DNA of 64,000 bases from a virus. Position numbers and translations under genes: made by a program. The stretch spans positions 106,519 through 170,518 of IMG/VR virus record IMGVR_UViG_3300042695_002264. One strand, given 5' to 3'. Each line of letters opens with the position of its first letter. Positions within the stretch are counted from its first letter, which is position 1. The notes under the pieces are model-generated. The model was given only the letters and a program-made list of their open reading frames with translations, made no database searches and was not told the DNA's origin. Shown here in pieces: positions 26,554 through 34,571 of this stretch.

Positions 26554-27567
26554 TTATTTTTTTATTAAATCATAGATCCCCAAATCACCCCTCTGATTTG
26601 TTTCTTGTATAATTTTATCCCCAGATACCTCGCCACCACCAATGGCCTTAACTTCATCCCTATTTCCAAATAAAAATGAAGAGCTATTATCTGAGCCAGA
26701 TTTATTTTTTAATTTATTACGGGCATCTGACATTGTTTCTTTTTGCTTTTTAGACGCCTCAAACCAGTCAATTATTTTGTCTGGATCCTCATAAATGCTA
26801 TCTGGAATATTGCCATCTGAATTTTTGATAATATTTTGATAATACTTTCCAAAAATAAGCAAATCAGACTGATGTTTTGTCAAATCTATAGCACATTTTC
26901 CAAACACATCTTTTGGGTTTGATCCTGAAATATAAATAATATTTTGAAAAAGTGACGAGATAGCCAGCTGTTTAATTTTCTTTTCTGCGAAATCTGTTAA
27001 AAATTTATAGTAATAAATAGTTAATTCATCAACAAGCAAATCGTCAGATAATTCAAAATCATCTATCTGTTCAAAAAACCTTTTATTAAAATATTGATCT
27101 TTAAATACAAAATTTTGCAAAAAATAATCTACGGTTTTCTTGCTAGACCAATCTTCAGCAGTCATTACAATATAAGCACTTCTTTCATCTTTTAACTTCT
27201 TAAGACGATTTTCTTGCTCTTTAATCTGTTCTGATATTCTAGACTTATCAGATTCGTAAATTAGCTTTGATTGAGTTTTTTTTAACCTATCTATGGAAAT
27301 TTTAGTAGATTCAAGCGCACCCTCTTTTTCTTTTGTCCACCACCCATTATCATAAGCAGTTTGAATTTGCTCTTTTTCTGGAAAAATTCCATGATGTCTC
27401 GCCAGCTTTAAATTACCAGCATAATCATTTCTTATTCCAAGAAGTTCAAAATGATTTAAGTGCTTAAAATACGCTGGCTGTTTTTCACTAGAAATCAGCA
27501 CATATTTGCTATAGCCATTAGATATATCTTCTAATACGGCCAATAATATATCAATTTGGCCATCCAT
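26554..27567 (-). CDS. Tail assembly chaperone candidate
   Basis: 337 residues, mostly helical with a Lys/Glu-rich coiled-coil stretch around 85-135 (KSRISEQIKEQENRLKKLKD). The C-terminal 60 residues are polar and disordered. It lies between the tail tube and the tape measure genes, where tailed phages encode the chaperones that coat the tape measure. There is no sequence match to gpG/gpT that I can see and no slippery overlap with the gene upstream (13 nt apart). The call is positional. Confidence 0.4.
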   Translation of the reverse strand: MDGQIDILLAVLEDISNGYSKYVLISSEKQPAYFKHLNHFELLGIRNDYAGNLKLARHHGIFPEKEQIQTAYDNGWWTKEKEGALESTKISIDRLKKTQSKLIYESDKSRISEQIKEQENRLKKLKDERSAYIVMTAEDWSSKKTVDYFLQNFVFKDQYFNKRFFEQIDDFELSDDLLVDELTIYYYKFLTDFAEKKIKQLAISSLFQNIIYISGSNPKDVFGKCAIDLTKHQSDLLIFGKYYQNIIKNSDGNIPDSIYEDPDKIIDWFEASKKQKETMSDARNKLKNKSGSDNSSSFLFGNRDEVKAIGGGEVSGDKIIQETNQRGDLGIYDLIKK

Positions 27568-27580
27568 GGATTATTATATT

Positions 27581-28312
27581 TTAACTAGATTCTTTTTGTG
27601 ATGCAGAGTCAACCAAAACAAAATCTTGCCATTGATTAATTTTATTTAAAAACCATAAAGTTATTAAATAGTTAAATCTTTGACCAATTTTTACCAAATA
27701 GACATCATTTTCATCATCTAAATTTAAACCATCATACCAGTCTAATTTTTGATCAAAACTTGTGCCTTCAAAAAATTTTTCGTTTTCATTTTTATATGCC
27801 AGCTCTGTCAACCACCATTGAATCGACATATTTCTAGCTTTTGCCTCTGCTGTGTTTTCAAAAATATAAATCTGTTCAAGTTCAAATGTTTGTATATCTT
27901 TTTTAACTTGATCAATTTCCTCTTGCAGCCGTGCTTGTTTTACCGTCTGCTCTTCGTTTAATTCTGAAATTTGTTCAAGTTTATTTAATTCTATACTGTA
28001 TTCAAAAAATTTTTTCCTGGCATCGGTATATTGCTGAGCCTCTGATTCTGAAATTGTTCCACCCAAATTTTCTAAAATAGTATTCCATGCAGCTTTTGGT
28101 AAAAGCCCAGACTTCACAAAGCTTGCAAGTTGCTTTGCATATTCTATTTCGCCCATTTGCCTTAAAGAGCGCGAAGGTTTTAGGATATAAAATGTATTTT
28201 CTTCACCTTTTGGATTTTTAGCCTCAAAAGCATAAAGCCATTTTTTAGTATCAAAATCTGCTTTTATTTCGTTCTGATTTTGGTCGTTTTGGTTATCAAT
28301 ATTTTCACTCAT
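27581..28312 (-). CDS. Tail assembly chaperone candidate
   Basis: 243 residues. After a polar N-terminus it reads KKWLYAFEAKNPKGEENTFY and ILKPSRSLRQMGEIEYAKQL, then a helical coiled-coil region (about 100-155) and WYDGLNLDDENDVYLVKIGQ. The overall pattern, a small folded domain reading like a tail-tube partner followed by helices, is common for the first of the two tail chaperones. Position supports this; sequence alone does not prove it. Confidence 0.4.
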   Translation of the reverse strand: MSENIDNQNDQNQNEIKADFDTKKWLYAFEAKNPKGEENTFYILKPSRSLRQMGEIEYAKQLASFVKSGLLPKAAWNTILENLGGTISESEAQQYTDARKKFFEYSIELNKLEQISELNEEQTVKQARLQEEIDQVKKDIQTFELEQIYIFENTAEAKARNMSIQWWLTELAYKNENEKFFEGTSFDQKLDWYDGLNLDDENDVYLVKIGQRFNYLITLWFLNKINQWQDFVLVDSASQKESS

Positions 28313-28314
28313 AT

Positions 28315-28551
28315 TTACTTATTATTATCCTTATTAATTAAAACAAAATCAAAATTTTCTATCTCTTGTAGAATTTCTCTTATGCAGTTATTTCCATTAT
28401 CAAGAATTCTTTTTCTTATTTTTTGAAATTCTTCCTCAGACATTCGACCGTCAGCAACAATGTCTTCTAGACAGTATATAAAGAATAAAAAGAGACGAGT
28501 AACAGATTTTTTAATAAAACCTTTAATAAATTCTTTAATATCAAATTTCAC
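28315..28551 (-). CDS. Small helical protein, unknown
   Basis: 78 residues starting with GTG at 28551, with AAGG upstream and a TGTAATACCTATTAAGG motif 27 nt before the start. The protein is helical (FIKGFIKKSVTRLFLFFIYC with a hydrophobic face, then RMSEEEFQKIRKRIL). It is the first gene after the tail tube terminator and leads the chaperone/tape measure unit. I do not recognise a family. Confidence 0.45.
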   Translation of the reverse strand: MKFDIKEFIKGFIKKSVTRLFLFFIYCLEDIVADGRMSEEEFQKIRKRILDNGNNCIREILQEIENFDFVLINKDNNK

Positions 28552-28578
28552 CTTTATAAACCTTTTTCCTTAATAGGT

Positions 28579-28584
28579 ATTACA
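28579..28584 (-). promoter_or_regulatory. TGTAAT-N3-TA motif after the tail tube terminator
   Basis: TGTAATACCTATTAAGG lies between the tail tube terminator and the GTG at 28551 (27 nt). It is in the right place to restart transcription after that terminator. Confidence 0.4.
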
Positions 28585-28587
28585 CTT

Positions 28588-28620
28588 AAAAAACAAAAAG
28601 GGCAGGATTTCTCCTGCCCT
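28588..28620 (-). terminator. Rho-independent terminator after the tail tube gene
   Basis: A perfect 9-bp stem, AGGGCAGGA (28599-28607) with TCCTGCCCT (28612-28620), closed on the transcribed strand by a GAAA loop and followed leftwards by TTTTTGTTTTTT. Strong terminator for the highly expressed tube gene. Confidence 0.88.
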
Positions 28621-28641
28621 TTATTTGTTAAGTTTTATTGA

Positions 28642-29754
28642 TTAGCTTAATGCTGCCACTGGATAACTTCCAGATAAGAAAATACCGCGAACAGTATCTT
28701 CTGGTCCGCCAATTGGAACTTCGAAATCGGCACTTAATGTTGCATTTCCACCAATTGTTGTAGCAAGGGCTTGGCTTACCAATTTGGCGCCCTTTAGCGT
28801 AGCGCTCATAGCTACATCTCCTTGCCCAGAACAGTTGATTTTTTTCAATTTCAATGTTAAATCGTATGTTCCAGTTTGGCACAATAAATCAGAAACGCTA
28901 CCATTAGTTAAATCTCCAATTTCTGTTTCAACAGAAAGAGTTGCTGTAACAGGGAAATCAATTTCTCTTGCAAAAGAGAATCTACTGCCCAATTTATTGA
29001 TTGGCGTACGTGTTAAGTCAAAGCTCATAGAAGCGCTTTGAATTTTTAAGTCGCTTGCGGCAAAACCAACAACGCCAGTTAAATCAAGAGTTGCATCGCC
29101 TGGAAGTAGTGCCGTTGGTTGTGCTCCGTATGCATTTGTTTTATGTTGTGGCAAAACAAAGTACTGACCCGCAATAGACAATCCATTTTCAGGATTTACT
29201 GCAGGAACATCATTTGTTCCAGTAACATTTCCATAAATTTTTGTATTTAATGCCTCTAAGGCAACTGTTGCTGTAGGTATATCTCCAACGGCAACATCAA
29301 GCGTATAAGAAGTGATGAATGTATTTCCAATACCAACAACGCCGCTAACACTTCCAGCAAAACTAGAAGCATCACTTCCTTCAGATGTTACTAAAAGATA
29401 TAAATTTTTTTCATCTGTATTCTTTTGAAGAATATCTTTAATGCAAGATACTCCAGCTTGGTTACCAGTTGTTACCGTTAGCCCCAAAAATTTTTCATTA
29501 AGGCCATCTGTAACATAATAAGAAACGTTAGAAGTAACGGTTGGTGCTTCTGCATCAAGACGATCAATGAACGCCAAGTTACCAAATTGGTTGATGTCTG
29601 TTAAATTGCGTGTAAAATCTGAGTCAAAAGACTGTACACGGGTTAACTGTTTGATGTCGCTAGCGCCAGTTTGCATGATTCTAGCACCATTTGAGCCAGT
29701 TGTTTGGCTGGCAAAAACTCCTAGTGATTGATAAATAATTCGATTTCTGCTCAT
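28642..29754 (-). CDS. Major tail tube protein
   Basis: 370 residues. It begins MSRNRIIYQSLGVFAS and shows a tube-like beta pattern, with IQSASMSFDLTRTPINKLGS, FPVTATLSVETEIGDLTNGS and a final LSADFEVPIGGPED strand. Codons are richer in G and C and better chosen than in neighbouring genes, as for other abundant virion proteins. It is followed by a strong terminator and led by a TGTAATTATATAAG motif, so it looks like a separately tuned high-level unit. Location upstream of chaperones and tape measure is standard. No sheath gene accompanies it. Confidence 0.72.
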   Translation of the reverse strand: MSRNRIIYQSLGVFASQTTGSNGARIMQTGASDIKQLTRVQSFDSDFTRNLTDINQFGNLAFIDRLDAEAPTVTSNVSYYVTDGLNEKFLGLTVTTGNQAGVSCIKDILQKNTDEKNLYLLVTSEGSDASSFAGSVSGVVGIGNTFITSYTLDVAVGDIPTATVALEALNTKIYGNVTGTNDVPAVNPENGLSIAGQYFVLPQHKTNAYGAQPTALLPGDATLDLTGVVGFAASDLKIQSASMSFDLTRTPINKLGSRFSFAREIDFPVTATLSVETEIGDLTNGSVSDLLCQTGTYDLTLKLKKINCSGQGDVAMSATLKGAKLVSQALATTIGGNATLSADFEVPIGGPEDTVRGIFLSGSYPVAALS

Positions 29755-29794
29755 ATTTTTATATTAATTTAAATTAAAGTATTACTCTTATATA

Positions 29795-29800
29795 ATTACA
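29795..29800 (-). promoter_or_regulatory. TGTAAT-N3-TA motif before the tail tube gene
   Basis: TGTAATTATATAAGAG, 40 nt before the ATG at 29754, preceded by TTTTTAAA as at several sister sites. Confidence 0.4.
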
Positions 29801-29831
29801 TTTAAAAAGCATGAAAGGCACATTTTTTTTG

Positions 29832-30707
29832 TTATAATCTTGGCTGCCTCACATACTTCACTGTAAAATCAGCAAATCCACCATAGGCGTTATTTCCTAA
29901 AAGTTTATTAACAGAAGGTGCAAATCTGGATATTTTAACAGATTCAACTAGCGCCATTAGAGAGCCAGTCTGGCAATATTGTGAGTATAAATTATTAAAA
30001 TTATAATTTAATCCATTTTTATAATCACCATAAATATTAAAAGGCATATCTTTAGGATGTAGTACTGGAAAATATTTTCTTGCCATATCTGTGGCTATAG
30101 AAACGCCAGCATCTAGCAAATATGGCGAATCAGCCAAAAATATACATCTAATATCCAAAACAGTTTCATCTAATCCGCCAAATGCGAATGGTAAATTTTC
30201 TGTATATTGACTTTTTACAAAAATAGCTGGATATGTAACTTGGTCATGTTGAAGTGGCGTATTCGCAATATTTCCATAATTGTCCGTTGGCCTTACTGGA
30301 TATTTTGCCTCAAATATAAGCTCTTCGTCTTGAGATTCGTTATAATAAACATTATATTCTTTATAAGCATATGATAGTTTTAAGTTATTAAGATTTGAGG
30401 GGGCAGATCCATTAAATATTGTCCTGCCCATATCATAATCAATATAAAGCCCACTCGAACCTTTATTTATAATAACATTGCCAGCACTTACTCCAGATGG
30501 AATATTTGCCCCTATAACTGAGCTATCTGCAACAAATTGTCTATATGGACTAGAATAAATTTTTTTATCTGGAAAATTTGGATCTTCAGTTTGATACAAT
30601 TGCCCGCTATTAACATTTACAAACCCATTACCTTTATAAAGCATTTCATGATCTATAAAGAGCGTGAAGCTTGGTGCTATTCGATTTAAAAACTGTGGAG
30701 ACATCAT
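29832..30707 (-). CDS. Neck/tail completion structural protein
   Basis: 291 residues, beta-rich with several aromatic strands (LSYAYKEYNVYYNESQDEEL, DFTVKYVRQPRL). The gene starts MMSPQFLNRIAPSFTLFIDH and is followed by the 120-bp leader of the tail tube gene. In siphophages this place holds tail terminator or tail completion proteins. I cannot assign it more closely. Confidence 0.45.
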   Translation of the reverse strand: MMSPQFLNRIAPSFTLFIDHEMLYKGNGFVNVNSGQLYQTEDPNFPDKKIYSSPYRQFVADSSVIGANIPSGVSAGNVIINKGSSGLYIDYDMGRTIFNGSAPSNLNNLKLSYAYKEYNVYYNESQDEELIFEAKYPVRPTDNYGNIANTPLQHDQVTYPAIFVKSQYTENLPFAFGGLDETVLDIRCIFLADSPYLLDAGVSIATDMARKYFPVLHPKDMPFNIYGDYKNGLNYNFNNLYSQYCQTGSLMALVESVKISRFAPSVNKLLGNNAYGGFADFTVKYVRQPRL

Positions 30708-30711
30708 GCGA

Positions 30712-31302
30712 TTATAATTCCTTTAAATTTTTAATAAATTTTGTCCAAATTGGAGACCAGTATTTTGTTGTTCTATATATTGATCCTCTTACAGGACTTT
30801 TTGCTTGTATACCGCCGCCAGAACGTCCAAGCTTTTTAGATATAAAGTTTGAAAATCCAGAAATTCCGCGCTCAATAGATATTATCCATGACTTTCCAGA
30901 CTCCCATGGCATTCCAGCATTAGAGACATATTCATTATTTTTAATTTGATCTACTTGAAACTCAAGCACAAAACCATTATTGCCATTTTGACGCTCGCCA
31001 CTTTTGCGTAAAATTCTTATCTTTTGCTCTATAAAATTTACCCACTGATCTACCGGATTATCACCATTATCAAAACCTATAAAAGAAAATAGATTTCCAT
31101 ATCCACCCAAAGTACCAGACGAATTTGAAGACGATGAACCTCCTGCAATTTCTGCAGAAACTGGATGCGCTTTAAAATCATTTATAAGTTCAATTTTTGC
31201 GTTCGCTAGTTTTGTTTCCGCAACTGCACGCATTTGTTTTTGAACATTTGACGTTTTTAAAACTGCTAAATTTAAAAGTTTTGGATCGACAAGTTTTGGC
31301 AT
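30712..31302 (-). CDS. Neck protein, possible tail completion factor (HK97 gp10 position)
   Basis: 196 residues. The N-terminus is helical (AVLKTSNVQKQMRAVAETKL), followed by a Ser/Gly linker and then a domain with QWVNFIEQKIRIL and SWIISIERGISGFSNFISKK. The helix-then-sheet layout and its location between the head closure candidate and the tail tube suit HK97 gp10-like proteins, but the similarity is weak. Confidence 0.4.
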   Translation of the reverse strand: MPKLVDPKLLNLAVLKTSNVQKQMRAVAETKLANAKIELINDFKAHPVSAEIAGGSSSSNSSGTLGGYGNLFSFIGFDNGDNPVDQWVNFIEQKIRILRKSGERQNGNNGFVLEFQVDQIKNNEYVSNAGMPWESGKSWIISIERGISGFSNFISKKLGRSGGGIQAKSPVRGSIYRTTKYWSPIWTKFIKNLKEL

Positions 31303-31745
31303 TATTGCATATCCCTTCTTTTTGCGTATATTGTATAAAAATTAATATCAAATAAACCATGTGGCTTTGGAACTCCAACTATTTCACATGGCAAATCATC
31401 AACATAAAAAGATTGATATCCACTTAAAAAATCATATGCATCTTTTTTCATTTTTAGCCTACATAATTGCCCAGGTAGTGGATTTTCAATTGGTAAATTT
31501 TCTTCTTTACGAGGGTCTAGCCACTGTATTCTCATTAAAAATGTTCCTGATACTGGTGTCGTATCATACTGCAAATTGGCACCCTGCTTATAGCCCCTAT
31601 ACGCTGAAATATAATCATCATTACTTATAATATCAATACGCTCTGGCATTTTATATATAATAACATTTCTTCCAAATGTATCATGCAAATTATTAAATTG
31701 CGAAGACATTTCTGCTTTTTCTGCAGCTGATAAAAAAGATGGCAT
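31302..31745 (-). CDS. Head-tail closure/connector protein candidate
   Basis: 147 residues. An N-terminal helix (FLSAAEKAEMSSQFNNLHD) precedes a small beta barrel ending in FYVDDLPCEIVGVPKPHG and FYTIYAKRRDM. This resembles head closure (stopper) proteins, whose last strand often has the form 'Y-E-V-x-G-V'. An AGGGA site lies 10 nt before the start. The gene overlaps the next one by a single base. Confidence 0.45.
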   Translation of the reverse strand: MPSFLSAAEKAEMSSQFNNLHDTFGRNVIIYKMPERIDIISNDDYISAYRGYKQGANLQYDTTPVSGTFLMRIQWLDPRKEENLPIENPLPGQLCRLKMKKDAYDFLSGYQSFYVDDLPCEIVGVPKPHGLFDINFYTIYAKRRDMQ

Positions 31746-31748
31746 AAA

Positions 31749-32297
31749 TTATAAACCAGGTTCGCTTCTTGGATAATACACGCTACGATTTGCTTCCGCC
31801 CAATAACCGCCATCGACAACATCAGTTCCATCAACCGATTGTGGTTTGGATTTTGATTTCAAGTATTGTTTTACCAAGTTATTGGCATTATCTTGAGCAT
31901 CCTTACGAAAACCTTGGTAAGTTCTGGCAAGCTCTGATCTATTAACTCTTGTTATTGTGGAATCGCCCTCTTTTAATGTAGTCCATGCGCCAATATTATA
32001 TGCACCAGAAAGGGCCATTTTAGCCTCTCTACCATAAAAAAATGTATCAAAATTAGCCTTATAAATTGATTGCTCTTGATTTCCCAATTGAGGCTCTATG
32101 CCAATACCAGTAACCTTTCCGGCATTAGAAAAATAAGGCGTTACTTGATAACATCCATCAATTTGATTATTCAAATAGCCAAGATTTGCAGGGTCTAAAA
32201 ACCAACCAACCAAATATGTGCTAGAATAATCGTCTCTGTCGCCCAAATCAGAAGAGACATTATTTACAAAATCATTTAACCATTTAGGGTATTGCAT
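31749..32297 (-). CDS. Head-tail adaptor candidate
   Basis: 182 residues from the ATG at 32297; a TTG at 32315 is in frame but would put the TGTAATTAATAA motif inside the gene. The protein reads MQYPKWLNDFVNNVSSDLG, TYLVGWFLDPANLGYLNNQI and then a central segment with FDTFFYGREAKMALSGAY. The mainly helical N-terminal half suits an adaptor that docks under the portal. Position between capsid and closure supports it; no clear family match. Confidence 0.4.
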   Translation of the reverse strand: MQYPKWLNDFVNNVSSDLGDRDDYSSTYLVGWFLDPANLGYLNNQIDGCYQVTPYFSNAGKVTGIGIEPQLGNQEQSIYKANFDTFFYGREAKMALSGAYNIGAWTTLKEGDSTITRVNRSELARTYQGFRKDAQDNANNLVKQYLKSKSKPQSVDGTDVVDGGYWAEANRSVYYPRSEPGL

Positions 32298-32304
32298 GTT
32301 ATTA

Positions 32305-32310
32305 ATTACA
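32305..32310 (-). promoter_or_regulatory. TGTAAT-N3-TA motif before the adaptor gene
   Basis: TGTAATTAATAAC lies only 7 nt before the ATG at 32297. If this is a promoter the transcript would be almost leaderless. Confidence 0.3.
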
Positions 32311-32339
32311 CGCAATCAGTGCTTAATTAATCTACAAAA

Positions 32340-32705
32340 TTAAGCGCCCTCTCTGAGTATTTTATGAACGTTTTTTGGTACCGATGATGGTACAGAGGCT
32401 GTATTTACCTGTCCGGATTTGAACGATGCCACATGTCTCAAAAATTCATTTACCAATCTTTCTTTTAAGATATGTGATTCAACGTCTGGTCTAAGCCCAA
32501 CATCTCTAGCATGATTTTGAAGATCAACTGGCAACATGTCATTTAATTTTGCAGTATATACCTCTAAATCCATAGTTCCATATTTTGACAAACCATCAGA
32601 TCCCCAAATTTGCTCTAGAGCAGTTGGCTTATTAGCAGCAATTTTTCCATCAATTTCAATATTTTGATTTAATGCTTCTTTAGATGTGTGTTTCTTTCTT
32701 GGCAT
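32340..32705 (-). CDS. Small head-associated protein, unknown
   Basis: 121 residues, helical, with a basic N-terminus (MPRKKHTSKEAL). It contains LSKYGTMDLEVYTAKLNDML and DLQNHARDVGLRPDVESHIL, a SAP- or HTH-like arrangement of helices. It lies just after the capsid terminator and starts the neck gene unit. I do not recognise a function; it may bind DNA or the capsid. Confidence 0.4.
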   Translation of the reverse strand: MPRKKHTSKEALNQNIEIDGKIAANKPTALEQIWGSDGLSKYGTMDLEVYTAKLNDMLPVDLQNHARDVGLRPDVESHILKERLVNEFLRHVASFKSGQVNTASVPSSVPKNVHKILREGA

Positions 32706-32767
32706 AATATTATTTATTTAATTTATTATAATAATAGCCTAGGCACAATTCTAAATTAATATTTAAT

Positions 32768-32802
32768 ATAAAAAAAGAAAAAGCCCTGATTTCTCAGGGC
32801 TT
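32768..32802 (-). terminator. Rho-independent terminator after the major capsid gene
   Basis: 9-bp stem AAGCCCTGA (32781-32789) with TCAGGGCTT (32794-32802), GAAA loop on the transcribed strand, followed leftwards by TTTCTTTTTTT. Same design as the tail tube terminator. Confidence 0.88.
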
Positions 32803-32830
32803 AATCTTTGATTAACTTCTTGAACTTTGA

Positions 32831-33946
32831 TTAGACAATCAAGCCAACTACTGCGCGGCTGTCGAGACATACGCGACCTTCGCGTAGTTTCATGTACCAG
32901 CCCATCTTGTTTGCGCGAGCTTGGAACTGATCATCAACAAGCGTTTGAACTTGACCACCGTTGTCGTCGTATGTTTCAACTGGACGTAGGAAAGCTCCAC
33001 GAGCCATGTCGAAACCGACTAGGAGTTCGTCTGTTGCGTTTGCGAATTGTGCTCCACTTGTTCCGTCAGCTTTTGTGAATGATTTGCTTCCAGCGAAGAA
33101 GTCGAAGAGTTCATTGTATCTCTTACCTTCACCAAGTTCTAGCAATTCGTGAATTGTTACTCCGAAGATTTCAGATGTTCCAGCACTACGATAGATTTGG
33201 CTACGAACTTCATCAGGAAGAGCAACGTTACCAGCAGTTGTTCCAGCACCGCTACGGGTGTTAACTGGATTGTAAGCAAAGGCGCGAATTTGTCCTTTGA
33301 TTTCTGGGCTTACATATAGATCTGTAAGTCCAGCTGCTGATGCTGTTGATGTACCACCAAGATAGTCAGCATTGAAGCGGCTAATTAGTGTCCAGAGAGC
33401 GCTAAGATCATCAGGAATGAATGTTCCAGCTGTTGATGCGCGGAAAGCATGATTTCTTCCACTTGTTGATGCGTCTGCAAGAACTTTCATGATAACAGCC
33501 CATGCGTTGCGCTCTTGTTTTACTAAGAGTTGGTTAGCTGCGAATTCGATGTAGCGAGCTACAACGTTTAGGCGTGCTCTGCGAGCATAACGCTTGTCAA
33601 AGCTGATTGCGCTGTCGAGATCATATGTACGAAGTTTGATTTCGCTTGCTCCAGCAACTTCATTGGTTGGAAGACCGCCACCAACAGTTTGTGACCAGAT
33701 GGAAATGTCGCCATATCCTTGACCAAAAAGCGTGTCGATTGGGAATGAAGGAGAATCATCTTCGTTGTATGCTTCATCACGATAAATTTGAGCAGCTGAT
33801 CCAGCATGCATCAAAACTTCTTCAACAACTGGGCTTAAGAAGGCTGCGAAAGCTTCTTGAGCTTCAGCGGCTTCGACTTTATTGTTGGATGCCATAGCCT
33901 TGATTAGGGCTACTTGCTCTGGTGTATTTTTGAATTCGATTTTCAT
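32831..33946 (-). CDS. Major capsid protein (HK97 fold)
   Basis: 371 residues. An N-terminal helical part (FKNTPEQVALIKAMASNNKV) is followed by YNEDDSPSFPIDTLFGQGYG, a long alpha segment with RLNVVARYIEFAANQLLVKQ, LYVSPEIKGQIRAFAYNP in the P-domain, and SEIFGVTIHELLELGEG before the last strands. That order is the HK97 capsid layout. Base composition is richer in G and C than the surrounding genes, and a strong terminator follows, both signs of very high expression. It comes after a protease/scaffold and a decoration protein gene, the usual order. Confidence 0.85.
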   Translation of the reverse strand: MKIEFKNTPEQVALIKAMASNNKVEAAEAQEAFAAFLSPVVEEVLMHAGSAAQIYRDEAYNEDDSPSFPIDTLFGQGYGDISIWSQTVGGGLPTNEVAGASEIKLRTYDLDSAISFDKRYARRARLNVVARYIEFAANQLLVKQERNAWAVIMKVLADASTSGRNHAFRASTAGTFIPDDLSALWTLISRFNADYLGGTSTASAAGLTDLYVSPEIKGQIRAFAYNPVNTRSGAGTTAGNVALPDEVRSQIYRSAGTSEIFGVTIHELLELGEGKRYNELFDFFAGSKSFTKADGTSGAQFANATDELLVGFDMARGAFLRPVETYDDNGGQVQTLVDDQFQARANKMGWYMKLREGRVCLDSRAVVGLIV

Positions 33947-33974
33947 ATTTTTAATTATTTATTCTCCTTTTAAA

Positions 33975-34514
33975 TTAGTTAAGATTGAACTCTAGAGGAG
34001 CATATCCTTGGTCATTTACTGGTCCTAGGAAGCGTCCGATTGCGTTTGCGGCCGTTGCTGCAACAACCTTAAGTGATCCGTCGCCAGCATCAGCGATTGC
34101 TGCGCCAGAGCCAAATGCTGGTGTTCCAACAATACCACTATAAAGAACAAAGCCCTTTGTTGCAACTGGAGCGGCTTGTCCGCTTACTGTTACATCCATT
34201 TCGGCTGCCTTACGTGGATCATAAATTAATGGGTACCCATTTTCGTCAACTGTGCGAACATCTTTGAGAAGCATTCCGAGAACGCTTGCTTTTGCTGTGC
34301 CAGATGGGGCTGCGGTTACGAGCCAAGGAACATTGAATGTTGCTGAAAGTGTACCATCAACAGATGATAGATTTTCAAGCGTTAGCTCGTCTTTTAGGTT
34401 TAGACCAGAACCAACAGCGGTAACAAATGTACCTTTGTTGGCTGTTGCTCCGTTATATGAGAAGAACGGAACAATGTCGTATTGATTGATTGCACGTAGA
34501 GGTTTGATATTCAT
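33975..34514 (-). CDS. Capsid decoration/head accessory protein
   Basis: 179 residues, beta-rich and Ala/Gly/Val-rich, with VPFFSYNGATANKGTFVTAV near the N-terminus and FLGPVNDQGYAPLEFNLN at the end. Its codon use resembles that of the capsid gene it precedes by 28 nt. Head decoration proteins commonly stand in this place between scaffold/protease and capsid. A TGTAATATATACTAAG motif lies 25 nt before its ATG and may drive both genes. Confidence 0.6.
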   Translation of the reverse strand: MNIKPLRAINQYDIVPFFSYNGATANKGTFVTAVGSGLNLKDELTLENLSSVDGTLSATFNVPWLVTAAPSGTAKASVLGMLLKDVRTVDENGYPLIYDPRKAAEMDVTVSGQAAPVATKGFVLYSGIVGTPAFGSGAAIADAGDGSLKVVAATAANAIGRFLGPVNDQGYAPLEFNLN

Positions 34515-34539
34515 AGTGTTTTATTTTTTCTTAGTATAT

Positions 34540-34545
34540 ATTACA
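34540..34545 (-). promoter_or_regulatory. TGTAAT-N3-TA motif before decoration and capsid genes
   Basis: TGTAATATATACTAAG, 25 nt before the ATG at 34514. Placed to drive the decoration and capsid genes up to the terminator at 32768-32802. Confidence 0.4.
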
Positions 34546-34571
34546 GTTAAATTTTATTTTTTTCCTAAATT

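Noticed and set aside
28628-28882. 84-residue leftward frame at the end of the tail tube gene
   Set aside because: Alternate frame of the tube gene, crossing its stop; composition (many W, C, R) unlike a real protein.
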